Assembly (NCBI RefSeq): GCF_016722895.1
Contig: NZ_JAEQNA010000006.1
Location: 124,001-188,000 of the forward strand
Length of the DNA stretch: 64,000 bases
From: Ramlibacter aurantiacus
GTDB taxonomy: Bacteria; Pseudomonadota; Gammaproteobacteria; Burkholderiales; Burkholderiaceae_C
Direction: 5' to 3'
In this document: positions 8,291 to 18,533 of the stretch, piece after piece
How positions within the stretch are numbered: position 1 is the stretch's first letter
How the letters are laid out: each line of letters starts with the position of its first letter
The notes under the pieces: model-generated
What the model was told of the DNA's origin: nothing
Database searches by the model: none
Seen by the model: the letters and a program-made list of their open reading frames with translations, nothing else
Translations under genes and position numbers: made by a program

Positions 8291-9286
8291 CTAGGGCCGC
8301 AGCAGGACCTTCCCGCTCTGCTCGCCGCTGTCCATCAGCGCATGCGCGGCCCGCACCTCGGCCAGCGGGTAGACCGAATGGACCAGCGGCTTGATCCGGC
8401 CTGCGACATCGGGCCATACCGACTCGCGCAGTTCGCGCGCCAGCGCGTGCTTCTTGTCGCTCTCCAGTCCGCGCATCAGTGAACCCGTGACGACCGCGCG
8501 CTTGCGGATGATCGACGACAGCGCCACCTTGAACTCGGGTCCGTTGGCGTGGGTGAGATGGACCAGATGGCCGTCCATCGCGAGCGTGTCCACGTTCTTC
8601 TGTGCGTACAGGCCGCCCACCATGTCGAGGATGACGTCCACGCCACGGCCGTCCGTGAACTTCATGGCTTCGGCTTCGAAGTCGGCCGTCCTGTAGTTCA
8701 GCGCGTGGTCGGCGCCGAGCGCGAGGCAGGCCCGGCACTTCTCCTCGGTACCCGAGGTGGTGATGACCCGCGCGCCCAGCCACTTGGCCACCTGGATACC
8801 CAGGCTGCCCACGCCGCTGCTGCCGCCATGAACGAGCAGCCACTTGCCCGCCGTCAACCCGCCCAGGGTGACGACGTTGAACCAGAAGGTGAACAGGCCT
8901 TCCGGCACGGCTGCCGCGTGCTCCAGCGGCATGCCGGCCGGCACGTCCAGGCACAAGGCGGCCTCGGCCAGGCAGTAGTCGGCGTAGCCGCCGCCATTGA
9001 CCAGCGCGCAGACCCGGCGCCCCAGCAGGTCTTGTGCAACGCCGGGTCCGATGGCCACCACCTCGCCGGCCACTTCCAGCCCCAGGATCGGCGTGGCTCC
9101 CGCAGGCGGATGCCCCCGCTTGCGCTGGCCCACGTCGTGGCGATTGATGCCGGCGAATGCAACCCGGATCAGCACCTCGCCGGCCTGCGGCGTGGAAACG
9201 TTCACCTGCCGGAGGTCGAGCACTTCGGGGCCGCCGCCTGCCGTGGGGATCACGGCGTTCATCGTCGAGGGGATCGGGGACATCAT
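8291..9286 (-). CDS. Quinone oxidoreductase-like NAD(P)H-dependent dehydrogenase (MDR family)
   Basis: About 331 residues of a zinc-free medium-chain dehydrogenase/reductase. The N-terminal GroES-like domain has PEVLDLRQVNVSTP and FAGINRHDVGQRKRG; the nucleotide-binding loop is VHGGSSGVGSLGIQVAKW, and GADHALNYRTADF follows, as in the PIG3/QOR group that reduces quinones. The start is uncertain: ATG pairs at 9286/9283 have a weak AAGG upstream, while ATG 9262 (MNAVIPTAGG) gives the tightest family fit. It stands alone between a small-protein gene and a Bug receptor on the same strand. Confidence 0.85.
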   Translation of the reverse strand: MMSPIPSTMNAVIPTAGGGPEVLDLRQVNVSTPQAGEVLIRVAFAGINRHDVGQRKRGHPPAGATPILGLEVAGEVVAIGPGVAQDLLGRRVCALVNGGGYADYCLAEAALCLDVPAGMPLEHAAAVPEGLFTFWFNVVTLGGLTAGKWLLVHGGSSGVGSLGIQVAKWLGARVITTSGTEEKCRACLALGADHALNYRTADFEAEAMKFTDGRGVDVILDMVGGLYAQKNVDTLAMDGHLVHLTHANGPEFKVALSSIIRKRAVVTGSLMRGLESDKKHALARELRESVWPDVAGRIKPLVHSVYPLAEVRAAHALMDSGEQSGKVLLRP

Positions 9287-9409
9287 CGTCAACTGCCTTG
9301 TGTGGAAGGTGTGCCGACGCAAGAAATGGCCGGCAAGCGGCGATTATCGGCAGCGTGACGATGGCCTCGCCAAGCGCGGCATCGCGTCCGCGCAGGCGAA
9401 GCGTGCGGT

Positions 9410-10393
9410 TCAGTCGAGCAAGATGTTGGCCCGCGTGCTCACGTCGCGGTACCGCCGCGAATCCGCCGCGATCGCATCGGCCAGCGTCCTGGCATTGCCA
9501 GGCAGCGGCACGAAGCCCATCACGCCCAGCTTCTGCCGCACGTCCGGCTCCTCGAGTGCCTTGGCCACGTCGCGCGTGATGCGGTCCGTGATCTCGGTCG
9601 GCACGCCGCGCGGCGCGAACAGGCCCGTGACGGCACGGGCCTCGAAGTTCGGCGGTCCGCCGGACTCGCTGACCGTCGGCACATCCGGGTAGTTCGCAAG
9701 CCGCTGCGGCGCGGCGATGGCCAGGTACTTCAGCTTCCTGGCCTGGTGCAGCGCGCTGGTGGTGCCTGCGCTGCCGAGTGCCCACGACACGTCGCCGTTG
9801 GCGACACCGCTATAGAGCTGGCCCAGTTCCTTGAACGGTACGTGCGTCATCTCCGTCCTGGCCGACTGGTCGAGCAGCGCGCCCGCCAGGTGGCCCAGGC
9901 TGCCGGTCCCCCACGATCCGTAGGTGAGTTGCCCGGAGCGGCCTTTCGCGGCGGCCATGAGGTCGTTCAGGTTGTTCCACGGCGAATTCGCGCTGGCCGT
10001 GATGAAGAAGTGCGTGCTGTAGACCGGCGTGATCGGCTCGAAGTCCTTGTCGAAATCGAATGGCAGCTTGCGGAACACGTGCGGCTGGATGGAGAACTGC
10101 TCGTTGGTCGAGAGCATGAGCGTGTAGCCGTCCGCCGGTGCCTTCTTGGCCGCTTCCATGCCGATCCAGCCGCTGGCACCCGGCCGGTTGTCGATGATGA
10201 CCGGCTGGCCCCAGGCCCGCGAGAGCTTCTCGCCGACCATGCGCATGGCGACGTCGGGGCCGCTGCCGGCGGAGAAGTGCACGATCACGCGGACCGGCTT
10301 GGTGGGGTATTGCTGGGCCATGGCTGCGGGTGCGGCGATGAGCGCCGACAACCCCAGCAGGATCGCGCCGCGGCGCGGGATGCTCGAGGACAT
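9410..10393 (-). CDS. Tripartite tricarboxylate transporter (Bug/TctC) periplasmic receptor
   Basis: A 327-residue exported binding protein: signal peptide ending APAAMAQQ, then the Bug signatures YPTKPVRVIVHFSAGSGPD and RVIDNRPGASGWIGMEAA-like text, and late domain RGVPTEITDRITRDVAKAL. Bug proteins bind carboxylates such as dicarboxylates, nicotinate or terephthalate. GGAG lies upstream of the ATG at 10393; an in-frame ATG at 10444 is less likely. No TctA or TctB membrane genes are nearby. It is divergent from the Rieske oxygenase at 10551, suggesting that it captures that enzyme's substrate. Confidence 0.88.
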   Translation of the reverse strand: MSSSIPRRGAILLGLSALIAAPAAMAQQYPTKPVRVIVHFSAGSGPDVAMRMVGEKLSRAWGQPVIIDNRPGASGWIGMEAAKKAPADGYTLMLSTNEQFSIQPHVFRKLPFDFDKDFEPITPVYSTHFFITASANSPWNNLNDLMAAAKGRSGQLTYGSWGTGSLGHLAGALLDQSARTEMTHVPFKELGQLYSGVANGDVSWALGSAGTTSALHQARKLKYLAIAAPQRLANYPDVPTVSESGGPPNFEARAVTGLFAPRGVPTEITDRITRDVAKALEEPDVRQKLGVMGFVPLPGNARTLADAIAADSRRYRDVSTRANILLD

Positions 10394-10436
10394 GCTTGTC
10401 TCCAGTTCGAATTCAGAAATGCGAAGCCGGCGCGAT

Positions 10437-10456
10437 GCTGCCATGGGGGTGGCAGC
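10437..10456. promoter_or_regulatory. Inverted repeat in the Bug/oxygenase divergent region
   Basis: GCTGCCA and TGGCAGC flank a six-base centre, a perfect 7-base inverted repeat 43 bases before the Bug start codon. A second small palindrome, CACTGTAGTG, lies at 10500-10509 close to the oxygenase. Either could be an operator of a shared regulator; none is adjacent except the broken LysR gene at 12289. Confidence 0.35.
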
Positions 10457-10550
10457 GCCGGAAGATCGCAGTTTTCCGTCGCCGATGCTGCTTTTCGATC
10501 ACTGTAGTGCCAGGCAGGGTTGATGCTGTGCACCCGGCCCTTCGTCGCCC

Positions 10551-11624
10551 ATGATCCCGGCGTTTTCGCGCGGGCCTCGCTCCAGGCGGGGTTCGGCGCG
10601 GAACGCCTGGTACGCCGCTGCGTGGCAGGACGAGATCGCCGGCGGCGCGATCGCCAGGACCATCCTGGACCAGCCCATCGTGTTCTATCGCGACGCCGCC
10701 GGCGCAGCCGTTGCCCTGGCCGACCGTTGTCCGCACCGGTTCGCTCCGCTGTCCAAGGGCAAGCTGGTCGAGGGCGCCATCGAGTGCCCCTACCACGGCC
10801 TGCGCTTCGGGTCGCAGGGCGACTGCGTCCACAACCCGCATGGGCCCATTCCCAAGGCGGCGCGGGTGCAGACCTTTGCGCTGCTGGAGCGCCACGACAT
10901 GCTCTGGATCTGGATGGGCGAGCCGCATGCGGCGGACCCGTCGCGGCTGCCTGATTTCAGCGTCATGGCCGACCATGAACACCATGCGGTGGTCCGGGGC
11001 TACCTCAACGTTCCGGCCAGCTACGACCTGATCACCGACAACCTGCTCGACCTGAGCCACGCGCAGTTCATCCACCAATTCATCGGCAACAAGGATTCGA
11101 GCACCCGCAACATCTTCGAGATGAAGCAGGAGGGCCACACGGTCTGGGCCCGCAACAGCATGCCCGGCGAGCCGCTGACGCCGCTGTTCCGCATGATGTG
11201 GGACACGCCATCGCAGGTGGGTGACCGGCGCGCGCACATGCGCTGGGATCCGCCTTCGCACCTGCTGCTGGACGTGGGCTTCACCGAATGCGGCGCGCCG
11301 GTTTCCGATGGGCCGTCCATGCCAAGCGCCCACCTGCTCACCCCCGAGACCGCCCACCGCACGCACTACTTCTGGGCCGCCGCCCGCGACTGCAAGCGGG
11401 ACGACCAGGGCCTGAGCGAGAAGATCCGCGCCGGCATCGACGCCGCGTTCCGACTGGAGGACGAGCCCATGATTCGCGACTGCCAGGCGCGCATGGCCGG
11501 CGCCGAGCTGATGTCGCTGAACCCGGTGCTGCTCACGACGGACGCGGCCGCGGTGCGCGCGCGCCGCGTGCTGGCCGAGCTGATCGCGCAGGAGCAGCGG
11601 GCGCAAGCGGCTAGTCGGCCTTGA
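10551..11624 (+). CDS. VanA-type Rieske oxygenase (aromatic O-demethylase/dioxygenase alpha subunit)
   Basis: A 357-residue single-component-type oxygenase. Rieske ligands are C60-x-H62 and C79-x2-H82 (IECPYHGL). The iron site is DNLLDLSHAQFIHQ. Length and the opening ARNAWYAAAWQDE match vanillate O-demethylase oxygenase and related phenoxybenzoate or toluate oxygenases, which act as homotrimers with a flavin/ferredoxin reductase. No reductase gene is next to it. The start at 10551 lacks a clear ribosome site and gives about 16 extra N-terminal residues, so the true start is uncertain. Its 3' end overlaps a Bug fragment on the other strand by 14 bases. Confidence 0.87.
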   Translation: MIPAFSRGPRSRRGSARNAWYAAAWQDEIAGGAIARTILDQPIVFYRDAAGAAVALADRCPHRFAPLSKGKLVEGAIECPYHGLRFGSQGDCVHNPHGPIPKAARVQTFALLERHDMLWIWMGEPHAADPSRLPDFSVMADHEHHAVVRGYLNVPASYDLITDNLLDLSHAQFIHQFIGNKDSSTRNIFEMKQEGHTVWARNSMPGEPLTPLFRMMWDTPSQVGDRRAHMRWDPPSHLLLDVGFTECGAPVSDGPSMPSAHLLTPETAHRTHYFWAAARDCKRDDQGLSEKIRAGIDAAFRLEDEPMIRDCQARMAGAELMSLNPVLLTTDAAAVRARRVLAELIAQEQRAQAASRP

Positions 11625-11874
11625 TGCCGGCGGTGTCCACGACCTTCTGCCAGCGCGCGATGTCGCTGCGGATCAAGGCGTCGAGTTGCTCCGGCGTCCC
11701 GGTGCGCACCAGCAGCCCTTGCCGTGCAAGCTCGGTTTTCACCTCGTCGGTGTTCATCACCTCCGCGAAATCCCGGTTGAGCCGGGCCACCAGCTCGGGT
11801 GAGGTCTTGGCGGGACCGGCGAGCAGCGCAGCACGCTGATCCCGGACGTGCGCACTTTCCGCGAGCAGGGCCAT
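11611..11874 (-). pseudogene. Remnant: C-terminal end of a Bug/TctC receptor
   Basis: An 87-residue open frame whose last 65 residues are the C-terminal lobe of a Bug receptor: AKTSPELVARLNRDFAEVM, DEVKTELARQGLL and a final IARWQKVVDTAGIKAD. The signal peptide and the first about 240 residues of the family are missing. The residues before AKTSP do not fit the family. It follows an amidohydrolase fragment on the same strand, so a deletion seems to have joined the two. It is probably not functional. Confidence 0.75.
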
Positions 11875-11914
11875 GCCGCGATGGATGCGGTGGACGCGTG
11901 GTACGCCGTACTCG

Positions 11915-12160
11915 CGAGAGCACCTGCACGTCGATGTCGGCGCGATCCATCTCGGCGATGCGCATGTCGCCGATCTCGCCCAGGCCGGGTACGCGTGCCG
12001 GCGAGAGCAGGGCGCGGTCGGTGTCGTCGTAGGTGGCCAGCAGCCCGTCGTAGAGGAAGTGCTCTTCCAGCGCGACCAGTCGCACCGGGGGCGGCACGTA
12101 GACCTGCGTGAGCTGGGCTTTGCCCTCGGGCTTGGCCGCGGCGTCTCGTGCGTTCGTCAT
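11915..12160 (-). pseudogene. Remnant: N-terminal end of an amidohydrolase (ACMSD/resorcylate-decarboxylase-like)
   Basis: From the ATG at 12160 the frame reads VRLVALEEHFLYDG, then LGEIGDMRIAEMDRADIDVQVLS, which is the typical first about 80 residues of amidohydrolase-2 family proteins (the E-x-H metal motif and the M-D-x-x-G/D-I-D-V-Q helix). Beyond about 11915 the similarity stops and the frame becomes arginine-rich nonsense. The remaining three quarters of the barrel are lost. Intact relatives act as non-oxidative decarboxylases or hydrolases in aromatic catabolism. Confidence 0.72.
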
Positions 12161-12288
12161 GCTCGGTTTCTCGTGAAGGTCGAGGGGGGAGGGGACAGGC
12201 CCGTGCGAAGCCGGGAATCTAAGGACCGTCCGGGGTCTGCGCCACTGAAACTTTGTCGGACCACTATTCCCTCTGGTTATAGTCACGG

Positions 12289-13089
12289 ATGCCCTCGATG
12301 GACCGCATCAAGCTTCGCCACCTGCGCAGCCTCATCGCCCACGCGCGGGGTCGAGCTGACCCCGACCGCGCCTGGTGCGCTATGCGGGCAGCAGCCTGCG
12401 CACCTTGAAGGACGGGCTGGACAGCATTGCGCGGGAGCGCGCGGCCGACGCCCCGGTCATCGTGGTCGGTGCTCCGCCCAACGTGGCCGCCGGCCTGTTG
12501 CCACGGGCGCGGCGCATCTTTGCCGAGGTCGAGTCGATGGCGAAGGTCCGCGTGGTCACCGGCAGCAAATGCACACCTGCTCGCCGGTCTGCGCCAGGAG
12601 CAGGTCGATTTCGTCATCGGCCGCCTGGTCGATCCATCCGGCATGCAGGGCCTGAGCTTCGAGCCGCTTTACAGCGAATGCCTGATCTTCGTGGTTCGCG
12701 ACGGGCATCCCCTCGCGCGCCAGGGGCGCGTTTCGCCTGCGTCATTGGACCAGTGGCGGCTGGTGCTGCCGGATGCGGGCACCCGCATCCGGGAGTCGGC
12801 CGACCGCTTTTTCCTGGGGTCGGGCATCGGCCTGCCGGAACGGGTGGTGGAGACGATCGACGCGTCGTTCGGGCGCAGCTACGTGCGGCAGACCGATGCC
12901 GTCTGGTTCGTGCCGGAAGGGGCCGTGGAGGCCGACCTGCGGGAAGGCCGCTTGCTGCGCCTGCCGGTGGACACGAGGTCTACTGAAGGGGCGGTCGGCC
13001 TCACCGTCCGCGCGGGCTACCTGCCATCCGCGGCCGTGCAGCGCCTGTTGGAAGACATCAGGAGGTGTGTGCCTGCTGCCAGGGCCTGA
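12289..13089 (+). pseudogene. Degenerate LysR-family regulator (internal deletion and frameshifts)
   Basis: The start reads MDRIKLRHLRSLIAHA, as in PcaQ/GbpR-type LysR proteins, but the sequence then jumps to the RGVELTP segment that normally follows the HTH, so about 35 residues of the DNA-binding domain are missing. The frame also changes near 12380 (into VRYAGSSLRTLKDGL) and again near 12565 (into HLLAGLRQEQVDFVIGRL). The effector domain is then readable to the end at 13089. A TATAGT-like -10 lies at 12278-12283. Lesions this extensive make a working regulator unlikely. Confidence 0.82.
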
Positions 13090-13501
13090 TCGCCATCCGG
13101 ATCCGGCGCTCCTGGATGCGCCAGCCTTGCGGCGTGCGCCGGTAGCGGTCGTGGTACTCCACCACGCCGGGGGCGCCGGTCGCGGTGGCGGGTCCGCCCG
13201 GTCCGTCGCTCGTGCCCTGGAAGAACAGGGCATAGCAGAAGCCGGTGGCCTCATCGGCGGAGGTGAGTTCCACGCGGACGTTGGTGCACAGGTGGCGCGT
13301 CTCCACCATGGCGGGGCGCGCCTGCAGGAAAGCCGCGAGCCCGGCCCGGCCCGTGACGGGCGTGCCCATGCGATCGAGCACCCCGTCCTCGGTGAAGAGA
13401 TCTAACCATTCGTTATATCGGCGTGCGTCGATGTGGTTGCAGAAGTCGATGCACAGGCGCGTGCAGGCCGCCTCGTCCAGCCAGGCATCGGGCTGGCTCA
13501 T
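13058..13501 (-). CDS. NTF2/SnoaL-like protein
   Basis: A 147-residue protein of the NTF2-like cone fold: an N-terminal helix CTRLCIDFCNHIDARRYNEW, then LDLFTEDGVLDRMGTPVTGR and beta-rich VVEYHDRYRRTPQGWRIQER. The same fold serves as dioxygenase beta subunit, ketosteroid isomerase-like enzyme or dehydratase. GAAGG lies ahead of the ATG at 13501, which overlaps the stop of the GST gene (ATGA). It is the last gene of the operon starting at 15637. Its role, perhaps an isomerase or dehydratase, is not defined. Confidence 0.8.
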   Translation of the reverse strand: MSQPDAWLDEAACTRLCIDFCNHIDARRYNEWLDLFTEDGVLDRMGTPVTGRAGLAAFLQARPAMVETRHLCTNVRVELTSADEATGFCYALFFQGTSDGPGGPATATGAPGVVEYHDRYRRTPQGWRIQERRIRMAIRPWQQAHTS

Positions 13502-14190
13502 GGCGCCACCTTCGCACGGGCCGCGCGCTGCTGGGCGAGCGTGGCCCGGGACTGTTCCTCGATCTCCAGCATGCGCCGGAACGCGGGCAGTTCGGACAAT
13601 CGTGCCTGCAGCCCTTCGAGCCGGGCGTAGCCGCTGAAGTCGAAGCCCGCGTTGCGGGCGACCGAGACCGCCCAGTTCAGGTAGACGTCGACCACCGAGA
13701 AGGTGTCCAGCCACCATCCGCTCTTCGCCAGCCGCTGGTCGGCCACCTTGAACGACTTGGCGGCCAGTTCCGCGGACTTGCGCCGCACGCCTTCGGGGTC
13801 CCCGTCGGTGATGCGCTGCGGATTGGCCAGCCCGCGCACCGTCGGATGGAGCGCGCCGCCGCAGAAGGACAGGCCGGCCTGCAGCCGGGCGGCCTCCAGC
13901 GGCGACCGAGGCTCGGGGAAAAGCCCGGCCTGCGGGCGCAGGGCCGCGATGTAGGTCTGGATGGCGGCGTTCTCGGTGAGCACCTCGCCGTCGACGATCA
14001 GCGCCGGCACCTTGCCCAGCGGCGAGATGGCGCCGTAGGCCGGCTGCGACTGCTCGCCCGATGCGAGATCGACCAGCCGCAGCTGGTAGGGCAGGCCGGC
14101 GTGCTCGAGGGCGAACACGCAGACCTGTGAGCAGGCGCCGGGGAAGTGGTGGAGCGTCAGCTCGGGGGTGGGGCCGCGCGTCGTCGTCAT
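13498..14190 (-). CDS. Glutathione S-transferase
   Basis: A 230-residue GST. The thioredoxin-like N-terminal domain starts LTLHHFPGACSQVCVFALEH, continues with the cis-proline in GKVPALIVDG and the glutathione-binding LTENAAIQTYIAAL; the helical C-terminal domain carries WWLDTFSVVDVYLNWAV. In aromatic operons such GSTs act as maleylpyruvate/maleylacetoacetate isomerases, dehalogenases or thioether cleavage enzymes. Start and stop overlap its neighbours by ATGA (14187-14190 and 13498-13501). Next to an FAH-family enzyme, a glutathione-dependent cis-trans isomerase is the most natural guess. Confidence 0.87.
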   Translation of the reverse strand: MTTTRGPTPELTLHHFPGACSQVCVFALEHAGLPYQLRLVDLASGEQSQPAYGAISPLGKVPALIVDGEVLTENAAIQTYIAALRPQAGLFPEPRSPLEAARLQAGLSFCGGALHPTVRGLANPQRITDGDPEGVRRKSAELAAKSFKVADQRLAKSGWWLDTFSVVDVYLNWAVSVARNAGFDFSGYARLEGLQARLSELPAFRRMLEIEEQSRATLAQQRAARAKVAP

Positions 14191-14768
14191 GCCATCAGGG
14201 AACCACGGATGTCGGACACGGGCAATTGCTCGCGCCGCGGCAGCAGCTCGGACTCGGGCACGCCGGCGCGCAGCTTGGCCCCCATGACCTCGGGGTCGAA
14301 CTCCACCCCGATCGGGTTGGTCTCGAAGTGCGGGCCGTGCATGAAGTCGTTGGCGCCTTCCACGGTGTCGAAGCAGTCGGCCTGGAACTCCATCTGGTTG
14401 CCGTCGGGGTCGGCGTAGTACAGCGAGATGGTCACGCCGTGATGGATGCACCAGTAGGGCATCACGTCCTTTTCCTTGAGCTCGACGTATTTGTCCATCA
14501 GCTCGGTGAGGCTGCGGTAGCCGTAGGCCACGTGGTCCATGCCCGGCTTGCCGCGGGGCGCGCGCTCGTCGGACTCGCCCTTGATGATGCCCAGGTTGAG
14601 CAGCGCCACGCGGTGGTGCTCGTCGTCGTAGGTCACGAACGCGATCACCGGGTTCTGGTACTGCACCTTCCCGTTGAACACCTTGGTGTACCAGTCCAGC
14701 ATCTGCTGGAAGCGGTAGGTGCGGTAGACGACATGCGCGAAGGTCTTGGGTCGGATGGCGGTGGTCAT
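14187..14768 (-). CDS. VOC-family protein, type I extradiol dioxygenase-like
   Basis: A 193-residue vicinal-oxygen-chelate protein with one full pair of beta-alpha-beta modules. The three likely iron ligands are H12 (FAHVVYRT), H79 (GMDHVAYG) and E127 (GNQMEFQ), matching the facial triad of extradiol ring-cleavage enzymes. It is shorter than the two-domain BphC type and resembles the one-domain biphenyl-2,3-diol dioxygenase III group. It lies between the FAH-family and GST genes. Ring cleavage of a catechol is likely; a glyoxalase role cannot be excluded. Confidence 0.83.
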   Translation of the reverse strand: MTTAIRPKTFAHVVYRTYRFQQMLDWYTKVFNGKVQYQNPVIAFVTYDDEHHRVALLNLGIIKGESDERAPRGKPGMDHVAYGYRSLTELMDKYVELKEKDVMPYWCIHHGVTISLYYADPDGNQMEFQADCFDTVEGANDFMHGPHFETNPIGVEFDPEVMGAKLRAGVPESELLPRREQLPVSDIRGSLMA

Positions 14769-14797
14769 GGCTTGTCTCCTCGGGGTCTCGAAACGGT

Positions 14798-15637
14798 TCA
14801 GACGACCTTCTGCCGCTGGGTGCCCAGCGGGCCGGCACTGAGCGTCATCACGTCGCCGCGCTTGAGGAACACGGGGGTGGGCTTGATGCCCAGGCCCACG
14901 CCTTCGGGCGTGCCGGTGATCACGATGTCGCCCGGCAGCAGCGTCATGAACTGGGTCAGGTGCGCGATGATTTCGGCCACCGGGAAGATCATGTCGGCGG
15001 TGTTGCTGCGCTGGCGAACCTGGTCATTCACCTTCAGTTCCAGCGGAATGTTCTGCGGGTCGGGCACCTCGTCGGCGGTCACCAGCCACGGGCCCACCGG
15101 GCCGAAGCCGTCGAAGCTCTTGCCCTTGCCCCATTGGCCGCCGCGCCTGGCCTGCCAGTTGCGCTCGGACACGTCGTTGGCCAGGCAGTAGCCGGCCACG
15201 TGCGCCAGGGCGCGGTCGCGCGGCACGTGCCGGGCCTGGGTGCCGATCACGAAGCCCAGCTCGACTTCCCAGTCGGTCTCTTCCGATCCTTCGGGCAGCC
15301 GCACGTCATCGTCGGGGCCGGCCAGCGAGGTGATGGCCTTGGTGAAGACGACCGGGTCCTTGGGGATATCCATGCCGGCTTCGAGCGCGTGCTTGCGGTA
15401 GTTCAGGCCGATGCAGACGAACTGCCGGGTGCCGGCCACGGGGGTGCCCAGGCGGCTGCCTTGGGGGACCAGCGGCATGCGCTGCAGGTCGATGGCCGTG
15501 AGCGCCCGCAGCTTGTCGGGGGCGAGCCACTCGGGGGTGAAGTCGGGGACCAGCAGCGACAGGTCGCGTACCTGGCCGTCGGCATCCAGGGCACCGGGCC
15601 TTTCCTGGCCGATCGGGCCGTGGCGGAGCAGTTTCAT
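14798..15637 (-). CDS. Fumarylacetoacetate hydrolase (FAH) family protein
   Basis: A 279-residue FAH-fold enzyme. The family marks are GLNYRKHALEAG, the metal ligands in DWEVELGFVIG, the DVSERNWQ loop and ITGTPEGVG near the end. Members hydrolyse or isomerise ring-cleavage products (fumarylpyruvate hydrolase, oxo-heptene-dioate isomerase/decarboxylase) with a divalent metal in the cytoplasm. It is the first gene of the leftward operon with the VOC, GST and NTF2-like genes, and lies just downstream of a LysR gene on the same strand. Confidence 0.88.
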   Translation of the reverse strand: MKLLRHGPIGQERPGALDADGQVRDLSLLVPDFTPEWLAPDKLRALTAIDLQRMPLVPQGSRLGTPVAGTRQFVCIGLNYRKHALEAGMDIPKDPVVFTKAITSLAGPDDDVRLPEGSEETDWEVELGFVIGTQARHVPRDRALAHVAGYCLANDVSERNWQARRGGQWGKGKSFDGFGPVGPWLVTADEVPDPQNIPLELKVNDQVRQRSNTADMIFPVAEIIAHLTQFMTLLPGDIVITGTPEGVGLGIKPTPVFLKRGDVMTLSAGPLGTQRQKVV

Positions 15638-15768
15638 GTTCGAGCCTTCAAGAGCGGGCGCGCGACCAGCCGCGCGACCTCAGCGGCGTGGATGGTAGAC
15701 ACGGCCCGGCGCCCGCGCCAGATGCAGAAAATCGCGCACCGATCGCACCTGCGCATCAGGGCGACCTC

Positions 15769-16689
15769 TCAGGCCCGCAATGCCGCGACCGCCAAGGCCT
15801 CCTGGTGCGCCGCCGCGCGCCGCGTCATGTCACAGAAGTACTCACCGGCGGGCGTCAGGGGCAGCCCCGACCGGCGAACGATGCAGATCGGCGGCGCCCA
15901 CAGCGGTTCGCGCACCGGCACCCGCACCAGCAGCGAGTTGAACGGCGGCGACTGCAGCCACTGCACCGGCAGCATCATGAGCAGGTCCGAGTAGGCCACC
16001 GACAGGAAGAAGGTGAGGGCCGAGTGGCCCTGCACCACCATGCGTGGCGCGGGCAGGCCGAGCCGCTCGAACACCGGGGACAGCTCGTCCTCGGCGCGGT
16101 GGGTCACCGACGTGGTCACCCATTCGGCGCCCACCAGCTGGGCCAGCGAGGTCGCGCCGGCCAGGGGATGGCCCTTGCGGGCCAGCACCACGCGCTGGTT
16201 GTCGAAGAGCTTTTCCACGGTCAGTTCGGTGCTCACGTCGTCATACGAGGGACCGATGTACAGGTCGAGCGTGCCGTCCAGCAGCTCGCGCTCGATCCGG
16301 GGCAGCACCGCGTCGATGATCTCCAGGGTGACGTCGGGGTAGCGCTGGCGGAAGGGCCGCAGCGCCTGCGGCAACAAGGCCATGTGGGCACCGCTGGACA
16401 GGCAGATGCGCAGGTGGCCGTGCAGCTTGCCCTTGAGCTGGTCGATCTCGTCCTGGGCCCGGCGCATTTCGCTGCGCAACGCCTGGGCGCGCCGCAGGAA
16501 CACCTCGCCCATGGGCGTGAGCGCCACGCCCCGCGTGCGCCGCTCGAACAACTCCGCACCGAGCTCCTTTTCCAGCTCCTGGATGCTGCGGGTCATGGCC
16601 GGTTGCGACAAGCGCAACTGCCGGGCCGCCGCGCGGACACTGCCGCGCTCGGCAACGGCCAGGAAGTCGCGCAAGGCGTTGAGCTTCAT
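15769..16689 (-). CDS. LysR-family transcriptional regulator
   Basis: A 306-residue LysR regulator. The N-terminal winged HTH reads LRDFLAVAERGSVRAAARQL and SQPAMTRSIQELEKELG; the effector-binding domain starts near residue 90 (HLRICLSSGAHMALLPQAL). I chose the ATG at 16689 (MKLNALRDF); upstream in-frame starts add a non-family leader. It diverges from the flavin hydroxylase at 16893 and precedes the FAH operon, so it probably controls both in response to a pathway intermediate. A textbook LysR box lies at 16788-16802 between the genes. Confidence 0.9.
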   Translation of the reverse strand: MKLNALRDFLAVAERGSVRAAARQLRLSQPAMTRSIQELEKELGAELFERRTRGVALTPMGEVFLRRAQALRSEMRRAQDEIDQLKGKLHGHLRICLSSGAHMALLPQALRPFRQRYPDVTLEIIDAVLPRIERELLDGTLDLYIGPSYDDVSTELTVEKLFDNQRVVLARKGHPLAGATSLAQLVGAEWVTTSVTHRAEDELSPVFERLGLPAPRMVVQGHSALTFFLSVAYSDLLMMLPVQWLQSPPFNSLLVRVPVREPLWAPPICIVRRSGLPLTPAGEYFCDMTRRAAAHQEALAVAALRA

Positions 16690-16787
16690 CTCGTGATCCG
16701 TTTTCAGTATCAGTGGCGCCGATTTTCGCCGGCGCCGCGATGCCGGACGCGGGGGCAATCCCGCAAGCGCGCGCAGGCTGGGCAGTG

Positions 16788-16802
16788 ATGCCACGGCGGC
16801 AT
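16788..16802. promoter_or_regulatory. LysR-type operator (T-N11-A dyad)
   Basis: ATGCC-ACGGC-GGCAT is a perfect inverted repeat with the T-N11-A arrangement of LysR binding sites (T at 16789, A at 16801); the arms extend to GATGCC/GGCATC. It lies 99 bases upstream of the regulator's start and 90 bases upstream of the hydroxylase gene, where an autoregulating LysR activator usually binds. Confidence 0.5.
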
Positions 16803-16892
16803 CGCCAGCGCATTCCTGCCATCTGTTGCGCCGTGGTGGCGCTCCGTAGCATGCGCGCACCTCGAATCTCGCCTTCGCAGAAGGATTGCGTC

Positions 16893-18509
<1,617 letters not shown>

Positions 18510-18533
18510 CACATCGACCAAGGAGACAGGGCC

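Noticed and set aside
11611-11874. A functional small gene
   Set aside because: Its sequence is only the tail of a Bug receptor and it follows another gene fragment, so it is treated as a remnant.
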